A stretch of DNA of 64,000 bases, from contig NZ_AZEL01000047.1 in NCBI RefSeq assembly GCF_001434975.1, forward strand, positions 1 to 64,000, given 5' to 3'. Of the stretch, positions 53,287 through 62,203 are shown piece after piece. Both the position numbers and the translations under genes were made by a program. This DNA comes from Lactobacillus gallinarum DSM 10532 = JCM 2011. Lineage in GTDB: Bacteria; Bacillota; Bacilli; Lactobacillales; Lactobacillaceae. Each line of letters begins with the position of its first letter. Position 1 is the stretch's first letter. The notes beneath the pieces were generated by a model. It saw only the letters and a list, made by a program, of their open reading frames with translations. It was not told the origin of the DNA and searched no databases.

Positions 53287-56200
53287 TTAATCGTTATTCT
53301 TTTTTTCTTTAAAGAAGATAACCTCTTCAGCTGCAACAATCGGACCAGATGATTTGTAAACTCTGATTCTCATTGCCTTAGCTTCGACGTCTCTTAAACC
53401 AACAACCTTATTCTTGCTGTCAGATTTCCAAGTAAGTTGTTCGCCATATGGTTTAAAGTTAGTACCATCAACAGAAGTTTCTACGCTGACTTCAATAGGA
53501 TCACCTTGATGATCAATCTTTCTTGGAACCCAAACCATTCTGCTTAAGTGTTCCAATTGATTAAACTTGAAGGTTAATTCAAGCGGTTGATCTTCACTGA
53601 CGCCATTAACAGTTTCCCATTCACTAGCGAGTTTAAGATCAGTCAAATACTTCAAAGGATGATCTTTTTGACTAGTCATGTTACTAGTAGTTTGAATATC
53701 TCTGATGGCAAAATTCATTGGATCTGGTTTAGTGATTGCACCAAATGGATCTGACCATTCAGAAACTTTGTTTTTAGCAACATAACGCAAACGCATACTG
53801 TAACGAGTATTAGGAGCCAATCCATGGAAGGTAAATGAGCTACCATCGATACCATCATGCAAAATGCCATTAACTTCAATTTGAACTTGATCAGTCAATT
53901 GTGGCCAAACTACTGTTAGTGAATGTGAGCTGATCTTTTCTGGATCAACTGCTGGCTGCTTAGGTGAACGCAATAATGAATCAGTGATTGCGTGTACTAA
54001 AGTCTCATTACCATACTTGAAGTTACGAATAATAATTTCAATCTTGGAATCAGTAATGTCGCGCTTAGCTAACTTGATTTGCAAAGCGGTTTGCTTCTTT
54101 TCTTGATATTGATCAAATTCAGGCAACCAGCTGTAATTTGTATTAAAAAAGAATCCTTCCTTAGCATGAGCGAATGTATCGACTGTGCCATATTCTTGCA
54201 TGTCGATGACTTGATCATTAATTTTAACGGTTAAGCCATCAGGATAACCATCGCACATGATGTTCAAATTAGTGGTATTTTCTGTTTGGAAGGTATTGAA
54301 GTCACCTTGAGTTGGATCAATCGTAATCTTGAGTTTGCTTGCTTCAAGTTCACTAGTAATTTGTGTAGCAACATGGTTTCTTGAATAATCGTTGTAACCA
54401 TTATCGTCATAGGTAACCATCTTGCTGCGACCTTGTGGGTAAAGAACGTAGTTGCGTTCGCCCAAATCAAAGATAGAGCCGCCACGAACAAAGACTGGTA
54501 AATGCCAAGATGGATATGAAAGTTTATTATAAACTCGACCACCTAAATACTTCTTGCCGTCAAACAGGTCAATCCACATCGTACGGTGGTTTGGTAAATA
54601 AAGATTATCTTTTCTAGAATTACCATTACCGTCTTCTCGGCCATTAACAATTGGTGAAATGAGCAAGTTAGGCCCAAGCATAAATTCATGGCTAACTTGT
54701 GGGGTGTAATTGACTTGTTCATGTGGGAATTCCAAGAATAAAGGCCGCATGATTGGTTCACCAACTTGAGCACGATAGATCAATGTGTACATGTAAGTTT
54801 GCAATTGTTCACGCAATTGCAAGTAAGCACGATTGATTTGCGTCATCTTATTGTTATATGCAAATGGCGTTTTACTGAATTTGCCTTGGTCATCAAGACT
54901 GAAGAGTAGTGGTGTAAAAGTCTTCCATTCAAAATCACGAATACTAATTTGAGCATTACCACCGCCAGCGGTTCCATCTACGGCACTACCAATTAAAGGT
55001 TGGCCAGATAGACTAGCACATAGGAAGCCAGCAACTTGAGTTGGAATATTTTCCCAGTTGCCTCCAATATCACCAAAGGCGAGCATCGTTCTATTTTGAC
55101 TACCGGCAATTCCTGTATTTGAAAAAATGAGAGGTCTTTTACGCTTAAGATTATCACGTAAAATTAAAGCATCATTTTTCAAAATTTTTGGATCGCTGGT
55201 GTTAGTTTGAATAAACGTAGTATCTGGAGTTGCCTTCGGCGTTTGATTTTCACTCCAAAGGCCAGCATTAACATCTCGACTTGCAGCATAATCACTGAAG
55301 CTAGTCATTGCTTCCGCATTGATATCTTGTACTTGATAGTTAGGAACAATCCAGCTTAGTTTGAAATGCTCTTTTTGGTAACGATCAACCATTGCACGAG
55401 CGGAGAATTGATATTCTTCTTCTCCATTCAATGAGGCCTTACCGTTAGCGCCTTCAGGATTGGAAGTTCTAGTGTAATAGTTGCCATCTTCGAACATGGT
55501 AGCATTACGTTCTTTAGCTTCCCCCGGCTGCCACATTGTAGTCAAAAAGTTTCCTACGTGCCCCAGACCCAAAGCATATTTAGGTGGCATTAATGGTTTA
55601 CCCGTCAAAAGGTAATACTTAGCCAAAATATCTTTAGGTGAGTTGCCTAATAAATAAAATGTATCAAATAACTTACTATTGTGAGTTAAGATTGCGGCAT
55701 CATGATTGGTTTTACCAAAATCATAGCTACCAGTAGTTTCAGTATTTCTTAATTCACCAAAACCGGAGTTAGCCCAGAAAAATGGTACTTGGGTTAAAAC
55801 TCCGCCTTTACCCGTAATGTGGTCGCGTTCGATTTGAATGACTTGACCTTTATGACTAAAGTAGCCGTTCTGCATCCCACCACCAAAGTAAAATTCATTT
55901 TTGTGTTGTTTTAGAATTTCTGTTGTTTGGTTGCTGCTTAGTTCAAGTGGACTAAGTTGAGATAAACGACTACGGTGTAAAGTCTCGTCAAAAATAGTCA
56001 TCACCGCAGGTTTTTGTTGAAAAATCAATTGGTAATTGCCAGTTTGAATGATTAAAGAATCACTTGTGGCCTTGGCTTTAGATTTTTCAAAGTAAATATT
56101 ATTAAATTGAGACAGGTCAACGAAAGAAGAATGATTTTCGTCGAATTCCTTAGCTGGATCAAGGAAATAGCGGAATATTCCGTCAGCTAAAATATAAAGA

Positions 56201-56304
56201 CGAGCAACTTCTCCAGTGGAATAATGAAGTTCATAATAATGATCACGTTTATTTGCACCGATGAGTTGACCTAATTGATGTCTTTCTATTTGATTTTGTG
56301 TCAT
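53287..56304 (-). CDS. GH31 alpha-glucosidase-like hydrolase with FN3 and discoidin modules
   Basis: The 1005-residue protein has a GH31 N-terminal beta domain, the catalytic barrel (about 240-560) with general-acid region AFGDIGGNW and the LSGQPLIGSAVDG block, and the C-terminal all-beta domain. An FN3 domain (about 780-865; SLTVVWPQLTDQVQIEVNG) and an F5/8C discoidin domain (about 880-1000) follow. There is no signal peptide, so it acts in the cytoplasm on alpha-glucosides. Extra FN3 and discoidin modules on an intracellular enzyme are unusual. GGAAGAAAGC precedes ATG 56304. Confidence 0.9.
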   Translation of the reverse strand: MTQNQIERHQLGQLIGANKRDHYYELHYSTGEVARLYILADGIFRYFLDPAKEFDENHSSFVDLSQFNNIYFEKSKAKATSDSLIIQTGNYQLIFQQKPAVMTIFDETLHRSRLSQLSPLELSSNQTTEILKQHKNEFYFGGGMQNGYFSHKGQVIQIERDHITGKGGVLTQVPFFWANSGFGELRNTETTGSYDFGKTNHDAAILTHNSKLFDTFYLLGNSPKDILAKYYLLTGKPLMPPKYALGLGHVGNFLTTMWQPGEAKERNATMFEDGNYYTRTSNPEGANGKASLNGEEEYQFSARAMVDRYQKEHFKLSWIVPNYQVQDINAEAMTSFSDYAASRDVNAGLWSENQTPKATPDTTFIQTNTSDPKILKNDALILRDNLKRKRPLIFSNTGIAGSQNRTMLAFGDIGGNWENIPTQVAGFLCASLSGQPLIGSAVDGTAGGGNAQISIRDFEWKTFTPLLFSLDDQGKFSKTPFAYNNKMTQINRAYLQLREQLQTYMYTLIYRAQVGEPIMRPLFLEFPHEQVNYTPQVSHEFMLGPNLLISPIVNGREDGNGNSRKDNLYLPNHRTMWIDLFDGKKYLGGRVYNKLSYPSWHLPVFVRGGSIFDLGERNYVLYPQGRSKMVTYDDNGYNDYSRNHVATQITSELEASKLKITIDPTQGDFNTFQTENTTNLNIMCDGYPDGLTVKINDQVIDMQEYGTVDTFAHAKEGFFFNTNYSWLPEFDQYQEKKQTALQIKLAKRDITDSKIEIIIRNFKYGNETLVHAITDSLLRSPKQPAVDPEKISSHSLTVVWPQLTDQVQIEVNGILHDGIDGSSFTFHGLAPNTRYSMRLRYVAKNKVSEWSDPFGAITKPDPMNFAIRDIQTTSNMTSQKDHPLKYLTDLKLASEWETVNGVSEDQPLELTFKFNQLEHLSRMVWVPRKIDHQGDPIEVSVETSVDGTNFKPYGEQLTWKSDSKNKVVGLRDVEAKAMRIRVYKSSGPIVAAEEVIFFKEKKNND

Positions 56305-56419
56305 ATTGCTTTCTTCCTAATAAAACTTGTTACCATATATTATAGCGAAAAAATCTTAACTTTTTGTGCAATTATGCTAAAAGGCCAATAGTCAATCAAA
56401 ATTTAATTTCTAATTTTAA

Positions 56420-56433
56420 TGTAAGCGCTTTTA
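56420..56433. promoter_or_regulatory. Catabolite-responsive element (cre)
   Basis: TGTAAGCGCTTTTA matches the cre consensus TGWAANCGNTNWCA at 13 of 14 positions. It lies about 120 bases upstream of the GH31 start and just ahead of a plus-strand TATATT. CcpA control of the GH31 gene, the plus-strand relic, or both, is inferred. Confidence 0.7.
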
Positions 56434-56735
56434 CTTTTGAGAAAAATGTGCTATATTATGAGTGTAAAGAAATTAAGAAATAAAAGAAAAAAGAAAAGGT
56501 GAGTCCAATGACATAGTTAGTGTAGTTAGTCAGATATAAAGAAAGACTTGTGATACCAATGGGCATTGAAGGCTAAACAACAACTTAGTAATAAAATGAT
56601 ATAGCCAAGTGATATATGATTTACATGAGTGACTCGGACTTCCATATGAAGTGGGTATAGAATAATAATTTTTTGGAAAATCGCTTGGAATATATTTATT
56701 TAGGAAAGATAATTTATACATGACGAATAATATTA
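56434..56735 (+). other. Probable relic of a plus-strand gene, no intact reading frame
   Basis: A -10-like TATATT (about 56452) and a strong ribosome binding site AAAAGGTGAG lead to ATG at 56507, but the frame stops after two codons (ATG ACA TAG). The next 230 bases have several stops in all frames. A cre site, promoter and ribosome binding site without a gene suggest the remains of a catabolite-controlled gene, possibly a sugar transporter serving the GH31 enzyme. No protein family could be recognised in the remains. Confidence 0.45.
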
Positions 56736-56737
56736 AA

Positions 56738-56772
56738 AAATGACCTATCGCAGTTTTTAAGCGATAGGTCAT
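56738..56772 (-). terminator. Terminator of the deoxyribosyltransferase gene
   Basis: AATGACCTATCGC pairs perfectly with GCGATAGGTCATT, followed by a T-run on the minus strand. Confidence 0.92.
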
Positions 56773-56780
56773 TTAGTTTG

Positions 56781-57257
56781 CTAATATACAGCACCATCGT
56801 AGAAGTTGTAACGAGGCTTGTTAAAGTCGAAGTCTTTCAATTCGCTAATCTTAATAGCGTTGTCGCAGACGCCCCAGCTCATTAAGTTAATTGGCTTGCC
56901 GTAATCTTCGTCAGGAATAACTAATAAAATGTATTTACCTTGAGATAAAGCGTAGCCAAGTTCCATACCTAAGCCAACGTCTTCTTCTTCTGGCAAATAT
57001 ACGCCAAGCATGATATCAGAAGTCTTAATTCCTACTAGGTCGTTGTTGTAGGTTGCAGAAGCCCATTCAATATCGTGTAAGTATTCTGGGTGTTCATCAA
57101 CGCGAATACCCTTGTATTGATTATCAAGAGGTATGTAGCTATTTTCTAAATCAACTGTTGGATTTTCTTTTAAAGCTGCCATAGCTTCTTGGTAAGCCTT
57201 GTTTTGCTTTTCGTTGAACCAACCGGCACCAAAGTATAAAGTCTTTTTCTTTTCCAT
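56781..57257 (-). CDS. ndt: Nucleoside 2-deoxyribosyltransferase
   Basis: The start is ATG 57257 (MEKKKTLYFGAGWF), with GAGGGTG upstream; an in-frame ATG at 57272 lacks support. The 158-residue enzyme exchanges bases between 2'-deoxynucleosides in salvage. It has the family motif VGLGMELGYALSQGK with the catalytic Glu near residue 98 and the C-terminal YNFYDGAVY that shapes the active site of a neighbouring subunit. From memory it is nearly identical to L. helveticus NDT. Confidence 0.96.
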   Translation of the reverse strand: MEKKKTLYFGAGWFNEKQNKAYQEAMAALKENPTVDLENSYIPLDNQYKGIRVDEHPEYLHDIEWASATYNNDLVGIKTSDIMLGVYLPEEEDVGLGMELGYALSQGKYILLVIPDEDYGKPINLMSWGVCDNAIKISELKDFDFNKPRYNFYDGAVY

Positions 57258-57373
57258 AATTTTCACCCTCATAAAAATTGCTGATGAATTAACTTTAACA
57301 TCTTTTCAATTGAAAAAAACGTCTTGTTAACTTACGCTAAAAATAGTAATTCCATAATAGAGGGTAAAATTCA

Positions 57374-57871
57374 ATGACCAATACTGAAAATCTTTTTGCT
57401 TCAGATGCAGTTTTTGTGTCTGATCAATTAAAGCAGGACTTAGTTTTAAAAGAAGTTTATGATAAATTGCTTGAGCGAGGCTATGTGAAAGGTAACTTCT
57501 TATCACATATTGTTGAGCGTGAACACAATTTTCCTACCGGTTTAGATACTAAAACGTTAGGTCAAAATATTCCTAATATTGCAGTGCCGCACACGGAAGG
57601 TGAGTTTGTAAATACGCGTTTGATTGTGCCAGTAGCACTTAAACAACCGGTTCTTTTTCATAATATGATTAAGCCTGAAGAAACATTAGAAGTAAAATTC
57701 TTGTTTATGCTTTTGGACAATGATCCTGATGGACAGGCTAAGTTGTTAGCTAGCGTAATGGATTTCTTGGCTGATACTCCGGCTAATGAATTGCGGGAAG
57801 TATTTAATTTTACCGATCCGCAAGCGATTTATGCATTTTTAAAGCAAAAATTTATGAAAAAAGAAGACTAA
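57374..57871 (+). CDS. Orphan PTS EIIA (fructose/mannitol-like, GatA type)
   Basis: The 165-residue protein is a stand-alone EIIA-2 domain. The phosphorylatable His is in NIAVPHTEGEF near residue 75, and REHNFPTGLDT and NDPDGQAKLLASVM are family blocks. No IIB or IIC gene is adjacent, so it either serves a galactitol-type permease elsewhere or acts in regulation. AGAGGGTAAAATTC precedes ATG 57374. It converges with the phosphatase gene. Confidence 0.9.
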   Translation: MTNTENLFASDAVFVSDQLKQDLVLKEVYDKLLERGYVKGNFLSHIVEREHNFPTGLDTKTLGQNIPNIAVPHTEGEFVNTRLIVPVALKQPVLFHNMIKPEETLEVKFLFMLLDNDPDGQAKLLASVMDFLADTPANELREVFNFTDPQAIYAFLKQKFMKKED

Positions 57872-57892
57872 AATTTTCTAGCCTTCTTTTTT
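57858..57892. terminator. Bidirectional terminator between EIIA and phosphatase genes
   Basis: AAGAAGACTA and TAGCCTTCTT pair with one mismatch, with A- and T-runs. The hairpin overlaps the last codons of the EIIA gene. Confidence 0.78.
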
Positions 57893-58694
57893 AGTCTTCA
57901 AGGTAAATTTCACGTAATTTCATAATGTCTGCGCTAGAGAGCTTCATAACATCACGTAAATAGTTATTGATACTGCCGTATTTGTCATTCAATACCTTAA
58001 TGGCATGATCAAGATATTCAGGACGGACACTTTGAATGTCTCGAATTGATTGAAGAACGTTTTCGTTACGACCGTTTTGACGTGCATGTTCAACCATGCT
58101 GTCAACGAAGTCCTTGGTAGTAATGTTAGTTAAAAGGTAATCTTTTTTGATAGTGCTAAACGGTACACCCAAAGCACTTAAAATTAGCATTGCACCAAAG
58201 CCGGTTCTGTCTTTACCAGCAGTACAGTGGAAGATGACGCTTTCGTTTTCGCCATCATTTTTGAGCAAGACTTCAAAAAGTTTACGATATGCATTTTGAG
58301 CAGATTCACTTTCGATCATGTCTTCATAAGCATAGTGCATGTGATCAAAACCGAAGTCAGCATCGTTAGCGGCTTGCTTATTCAAATCGTTTAGACTCTT
58401 AGATGAATTGGTTAAGTCTTCGCTAAAGACGGGATCATAAATGTATTCAACACCGTCTGGAACGCGATCAGGTTGATTATCCACTTCTTCTTTACTTCTA
58501 AAGTCAACGTCATATTTTACGCCGTAATCAGTTAAGAACTGCTTGTCAAATGGTGATAGATCAGCCAAATTACCAGTTCTAAGAAGTTTATGCATCTTGA
58601 TTTTTTTGCCAGATAAAGTTTCATAACCTCCAAGTTCACGGAAGTTGCGGCCACTGGTTACACCGATTAATTGATTAATTAATTTTTGGGTCAA
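57891..58694 (-). CDS. Tyrosine-protein phosphatase (Y_phosphatase3 family)
   Basis: The start is TTG 58694, after AGAAAGGAG. The 267-residue protein has SGRNFRELGGYET near residue 14, VDFRSKEEVDNQPDRVP and the P-loop HCTAGKDRTGFG with catalytic Cys near 156. Members dephosphorylate phosphotyrosine or phosphoinositides; LipA of Listeria is an example. It is monocistronic. Confidence 0.93.
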   Translation of the reverse strand: MTQKLINQLIGVTSGRNFRELGGYETLSGKKIKMHKLLRTGNLADLSPFDKQFLTDYGVKYDVDFRSKEEVDNQPDRVPDGVEYIYDPVFSEDLTNSSKSLNDLNKQAANDADFGFDHMHYAYEDMIESESAQNAYRKLFEVLLKNDGENESVIFHCTAGKDRTGFGAMLILSALGVPFSTIKKDYLLTNITTKDFVDSMVEHARQNGRNENVLQSIRDIQSVRPEYLDHAIKVLNDKYGSINNYLRDVMKLSSADIMKLREIYLED

Positions 58695-58845
58695 AAAAAT
58701 GCTCCTTTCTGTAATTAAATGTTGTCATGCATATTATTTTAGCAACAAATATGAGCCTAAACAATTATTTAGAAAAGTAATAGCTTACAAAATTATGTTA
58801 AAATAAACATTAAGAATAAAGCAATCGGATAGGAGATGAAGAAAA

Positions 58846-59337
58846 GTGGCAACAGATAAAGAAAGTATTTTAGTTCCAGTTGATGGTTCGGAATCAGCAG
58901 AAAGAGCTTTTGATAAGGCTGTTCGAGTTGGTTTACGTGATGGTGCTCACGTTGATGTATTGAACGTTATCGATACTCGTCAATTTATGGGTGAAATGCA
59001 AGACACTTTGATTTCTGGCGATACTATTTACCAAATGACTCAAGACTCTGAAGAATATTTGAAGAGTTTGAAGAAATGGGCTCATGATAACTTTAACTTT
59101 GATGATGTAGATTACCATATTCGTTATGGTAGTCCTAAGCGTATTATTTCTTACGACTTCATCAAAGACCACCATAATGACTTAATCGTTATGGGTGCAA
59201 CAGGTCTTAATGCAGTTGAAAGAATGTTGATGGGTTCAGTTACTGAATACGTTAACCAACATGCTTTAGCTGATGTATTGATTGTTAAGACTGATATGGC
59301 TAACAACCCAGTTAAACCAACAATGAAGAAGAACTAA
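58846..59337 (+). CDS. Universal stress protein (UspA family)
   Basis: The start is GTG 58846, after AGGAGATG. The 163-residue protein has the UspA fold with LVPVDGSESAERAFDKA and the ATP-binding motif GATGLNAVERMLMGSVTEYV. It is an ATP-binding stress and persistence factor of unspecified target. It is monocistronic with a strong terminator. Confidence 0.95.
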   Translation: MATDKESILVPVDGSESAERAFDKAVRVGLRDGAHVDVLNVIDTRQFMGEMQDTLISGDTIYQMTQDSEEYLKSLKKWAHDNFNFDDVDYHIRYGSPKRIISYDFIKDHHNDLIVMGATGLNAVERMLMGSVTEYVNQHALADVLIVKTDMANNPVKPTMKKN

Positions 59338-59349
59338 TTAAATAGTGTT

Positions 59350-59387
59350 AATAGCTAGATGAACATAAATTCATCTAGCTATTTTTT
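59350..59387 (+). terminator. Terminator of the universal stress protein gene
   Basis: AATAGCTAGATGAA pairs perfectly with TTCATCTAGCTATT, followed by a T-run. Confidence 0.93.
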
Positions 59388-59410
59388 AATGAAAAGTTTC
59401 CTAAAAAGGC

Positions 59411-59440
59411 TTGATAGAACCCGAATATTTTTGGTATTAT
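59411..59440 (+). promoter_or_regulatory. Promoter of the phosphonate-type transporter leader
   Basis: TTGATA (59411-59416), an 18-nt spacer and TATTAT (59435-59440). It puts about 220 bases of leader before the coding region. Confidence 0.65.
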
Positions 59441-59483
59441 TTTAACAAATGAACGTAGAGCTGCTGAAGGGAGTGGATGAGTT

Positions 59484-59588
59484 TTGCTTAAGGATGTAAA
59501 TAAATTTATTGTTATCGGCAAGTCTTCCGCTTTTGGAGACGTTTTTTCTGTTCGTTTTACTAATATCTGTGCTATTAATCAGGCTTAA
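59484..59588 (+). other. Possible 34-codon leader reading frame
   Basis: TTG 59484 follows AAGGGAG (59467-59473) at about ten bases and opens a 34-codon frame (MLKDVNKFIVIGKSSAFGD, ending ICAINQA). Its stop codon lies inside the 5' arm of the terminator at 59581. The frame spans an earlier hairpin as well. It may be an attenuation leader peptide; no run of a single amino acid is present to suggest what it senses. A non-coding regulatory RNA is an equal alternative. Confidence 0.4.
59522..59547 (+). terminator. First terminator-like hairpin in the leader
   Basis: GTCTTCC (59522-59528) and GGAGAC (59535-59540) pair with one bulged T, followed by GTTTTTTC. Confidence 0.6.
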
Positions 59589-59628
59589 TTATTGATCGTT
59601 TTTGTCGCCCGTAATTAAGTCTTTTTTT
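59581..59628 (+). terminator. Leader attenuator before the phosphonate-type transporter
   Basis: AGGCTTAATTA (59581-59591) and TAATTAAGTCT (59612-59622) form an 11-pair stem with one G-T pair, followed by T-run. It ends about 45 bases before the transporter start. Confidence 0.8.
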
Positions 59629-59672
59629 ATGGCGTTGTTTGTTTTATCACTATTTTGTTCATGGAGGACAAT

Positions 59673-60608
59673 ATGAAAAGATTTAGAAGAATCTTGGTAG
59701 CAGTAGTTGCATTACTTGTTGCGGTAGTTGCAACTGCATGTTCAAGCAAGAGTAGTAGTTCATCTAACAAAGAAAACTACACTCCAAAGTCATTAACTAT
59801 TCAATTTGTACCAAGTCAAGCTGCAACTAAGTTGCAAGCCCGTGCAAAGCCTCTTGAAAAGATGCTTTCAAAGAGATTGGGTATCCCAGTTCACGTTTCT
59901 ATGTCAACTGACTACAACACCGTTGTGGAAGCTATGAAATCAAAGAAAGTTGATGTAGGTTTCCTTCCACCAGATGGTTATGTTTTAGCTCACAAGCAAG
60001 GCGCAGCTGATTTGCTTTTGCAAGCTGAACGTTACGGTGTTAAGCAACCAGGTGGTAAAGCAACTAACCAATTAGTAAAGAGCTATCGTGCAGAAATCCT
60101 TGTTAAGAAGGGTTCAAAGATCAAGAACTGGAAAGACTTAAAGGGTAAGTCAATTTCAGTACAAAACCCAACTTCATCAGCTGGATACGTATTCCCAGTT
60201 GCTGAACTTAAGCAAAAGGGTTTGGACGTAACTAAGAGTTGTAAGTTAGTTACTGTTACTGGTCACGACCAAGCTGTTTTGAACGTATTAAACGGCGATA
60301 CTGATGCAGCCTTCGTCTTTGAAGATGCACGTAACATCGTTAAGAAGGACAACCCAAAGATCATGAGTCAAGTTGTTCCAATTTACTTTACTAAGCCAAT
60401 TCCTAACGACACTATCTCAGTAATTCCAAGTATGTCTAAGTCATTCCGTAAGAAGCTTGCTAAGGCATTCATCGCTGTAGGTAAGTCAAAGGAAGGTAAG
60501 AAAGTTATCGAAAGCGTATATAGCCACGAAGGTTACGCATACGCAAAAGATAGTGACTTCAACGTTATCCGTAAATACGACAAGATCGTTGAATCAACTA
60601 AGAAATAA
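59673..60608 (+). CDS. phnD: Phosphonate-type ABC transporter substrate-binding lipoprotein (PhnD family)
   Basis: The start is ATG 59673 (MKRFRRILVAVV), with GGAGG nine bases upstream. The 311-residue lipoprotein has a lipobox ending at C23 (VATAC) and a PhnD-type binding domain (YTPKSLTIQFVPSQAATKLQA; YNTVVEAMKSKKVDVGFLPPDGYV; SVQNPTSSAGYVFPVAEL). PhnD proteins bind phosphonates, phosphite or other oxyanions. The true ligand in lactobacilli is not established. It is first of four tightly coupled genes. Confidence 0.9.
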   Translation: MKRFRRILVAVVALLVAVVATACSSKSSSSSNKENYTPKSLTIQFVPSQAATKLQARAKPLEKMLSKRLGIPVHVSMSTDYNTVVEAMKSKKVDVGFLPPDGYVLAHKQGAADLLLQAERYGVKQPGGKATNQLVKSYRAEILVKKGSKIKNWKDLKGKSISVQNPTSSAGYVFPVAELKQKGLDVTKSCKLVTVTGHDQAVLNVLNGDTDAAFVFEDARNIVKKDNPKIMSQVVPIYFTKPIPNDTISVIPSMSKSFRKKLAKAFIAVGKSKEGKKVIESVYSHEGYAYAKDSDFNVIRKYDKIVESTKK

Positions 60609-60638
60609 TAAATTTAATTAAGGGAGTTTGACGATTAA

Positions 60639-61412
60639 ATGGCAGATAAGCCAATGATCCAATTAAAAGATGTTTCCAAGATCTACGACAATGGTACTGT
60701 AGGTTTAAAGGACATCAACTTAACTATTAATAAAGGTGAATTCGTAGTAGTTGTTGGTTTGTCTGGCGCTGGTAAGTCAACTTTGCTACGTTCAATCAAT
60801 CGTTTGCATGATATTACTTCAGGCGATATTTTGATTGACGGCAAATCAATTACAAGTGCTAAAGGCAAGAATTTGCGTAAATTACGTCGCGATATCGGAA
60901 TGATTTTCCAGAACTTTAACTTGGTTAAGCGTTCTAGTGTTTTGCGCAATGTTTTGGTAGGCCGCGTAGCTTACTACCCAACTTGGAAGACTACTTTTAA
61001 CTTATTCGATAAAGAAGATAAACAAAAGGCTTATGAAGCTTTACAACAAGTTGATTTGGCCGATAAAGTTTATGCACGTGCTGACGAGTTATCAGGTGGT
61101 CAACAACAACGTGTAGCTATTGCACGTGTGCTTATGCAAAATCCAAAGATCATCTTGGCTGATGAACCAACTGCATCACTTGATCCACAGACTTCAGTGA
61201 GAGTCATGAATGACTTGAAGATGCTTAATGAAAAATACGGCATGACCGTAGTTGCTAACTTGCACAGTATCGAACTTGCACAACAATTTGGTGAAAGAGT
61301 AATCGGTATCCGTGCTGGTCAAGTAGTTTACGATGGCAAGATGAAAGATACTCCTAAGTCTGTCTTCACTAATATTTACAACGGTGGTAACGGCAGCGAG
61401 GAGGATGAATAA
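60639..61412 (+). CDS. phnC: Phosphonate-type ABC transporter ATPase (PhnC)
   Basis: The 257-residue ATPase has Walker [10 protein letters not shown], signature LSGGQQQR, Walker [14 protein letters not shown] and [32 protein letters not shown] precedes ATG 60639. Its stop overlaps the next start by one base (TAATG). Length and motifs are typical. Confidence 0.94.
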   Translation: MADKPMIQLKDVSKIYDNGTVGLKDINLTINKGEFVVVVGLSGAGKSTLLRSINRLHDITSGDILIDGKSITSAKGKNLRKLRRDIGMIFQNFNLVKRSSVLRNVLVGRVAYYPTWKTTFNLFDKEDKQKAYEALQQVDLADKVYARADELSGGQQQRVAIARVLMQNPKIILADEPTASLDPQTSVRVMNDLKMLNEKYGMTVVANLHSIELAQQFGERVIGIRAGQVVYDGKMKDTPKSVFTNIYNGGNGSEEDE

Positions 61413-62203
61413 TGCCTGAACAAGTAAATCAATTGCCTAAGCGTAAGTTCAAAGTAATGAACTTGGTTTGGACAATCATCATGATTGCAGGACTATTTAT
61501 TTCAATCAATGTTACTAACACGCACATTAGTGTCTTGTTTGAAAACTGGAACCAATTTGCTGACATCTTTATTCAAATGTCTCATCCAGATTGGAGCTAC
61601 TTGAACGTTGTTTGGCCTAAGTTGATTGAAACCATCAAGATGGCTGTCTTGGGTACGGTAATTGGATCTGTTGTCGCATTTATCTACTCATTATTGATTG
61701 CCCGTAATATTGTTAAGAATAAGGCTGTAACTGGCGTACTTCGTGTCATTATGAATATCGTCAGAACTATTCCTGACTTGCTTCTTGGTGCGATCTTCGT
61801 AGCTATCGTAGGTATCGGTCCAGTTGCTGGTATCTTGGCTTTGGCAGTCTTCACCTTTGGTGTGGTTGTTAAGTTGTTCTACGAAGCAATCGAAACAATT
61901 GATCCAGGTCCAATTGAAGCTTTGACTGCCGTAGGTGCAAACAAATTGCAAATTATCCATTACGCAGTTATGCCACAAATTATCACTTACTTCATTTCAT
62001 ATGTTCTATATGCATTTGAAATCAACGTCAGAGCATCAACAGTCCTTGGTTATATCGGTGCCGGTGGTATTGGTTTGAACTTGCAACAAACTTTGCAGGT
62101 CTTCAATTACGCTCAAACTGGTACGATCATCATCGTTATTATCGTGGTTGTTGTCTTGATCGACTACGTTTCATCTAAGTCACGGGAGGCGTTAATGAAA
62201 TAA
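61412..62203 (+). CDS. phnE: Phosphonate-type ABC permease PhnE (first)
   Basis: The 263-residue permease has about six membrane helices and the EAA loop GPIEALTAVGANKLQIIHYAVMPQI near 170-195, then NVRASTVLGYIGAGGIG. GAGGAGGATG precedes ATG 61412. Its stop overlaps the next gene's ATG by one base. Two PhnE subunits in tandem are usual in this family and form a heterodimer. Confidence 0.94.
   Translation: MPEQVNQLPKRKFKVMNLVWTIIMIAGLFISINVTNTHISVLFENWNQFADIFIQMSHPDWSYLNVVWPKLIETIKMAVLGTVIGSVVAFIYSLLIARNIVKNKAVTGVLRVIMNIVRTIPDLLLGAIFVAIVGIGPVAGILALAVFTFGVVVKLFYEAIETIDPGPIEALTAVGANKLQIIHYAVMPQIITYFISYVLYAFEINVRASTVLGYIGAGGIGLNLQQTLQVFNYAQTGTIIIVIIVVVVLIDYVSSKSREALMK

Noticed and set aside
56530-56772. 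Minus-strand 80-codon frame upstream of the GH31 gene
   Set aside because: It begins inside the terminator of the deoxyribosyltransferase gene, has no ribosome binding site and shows no protein-like pattern.
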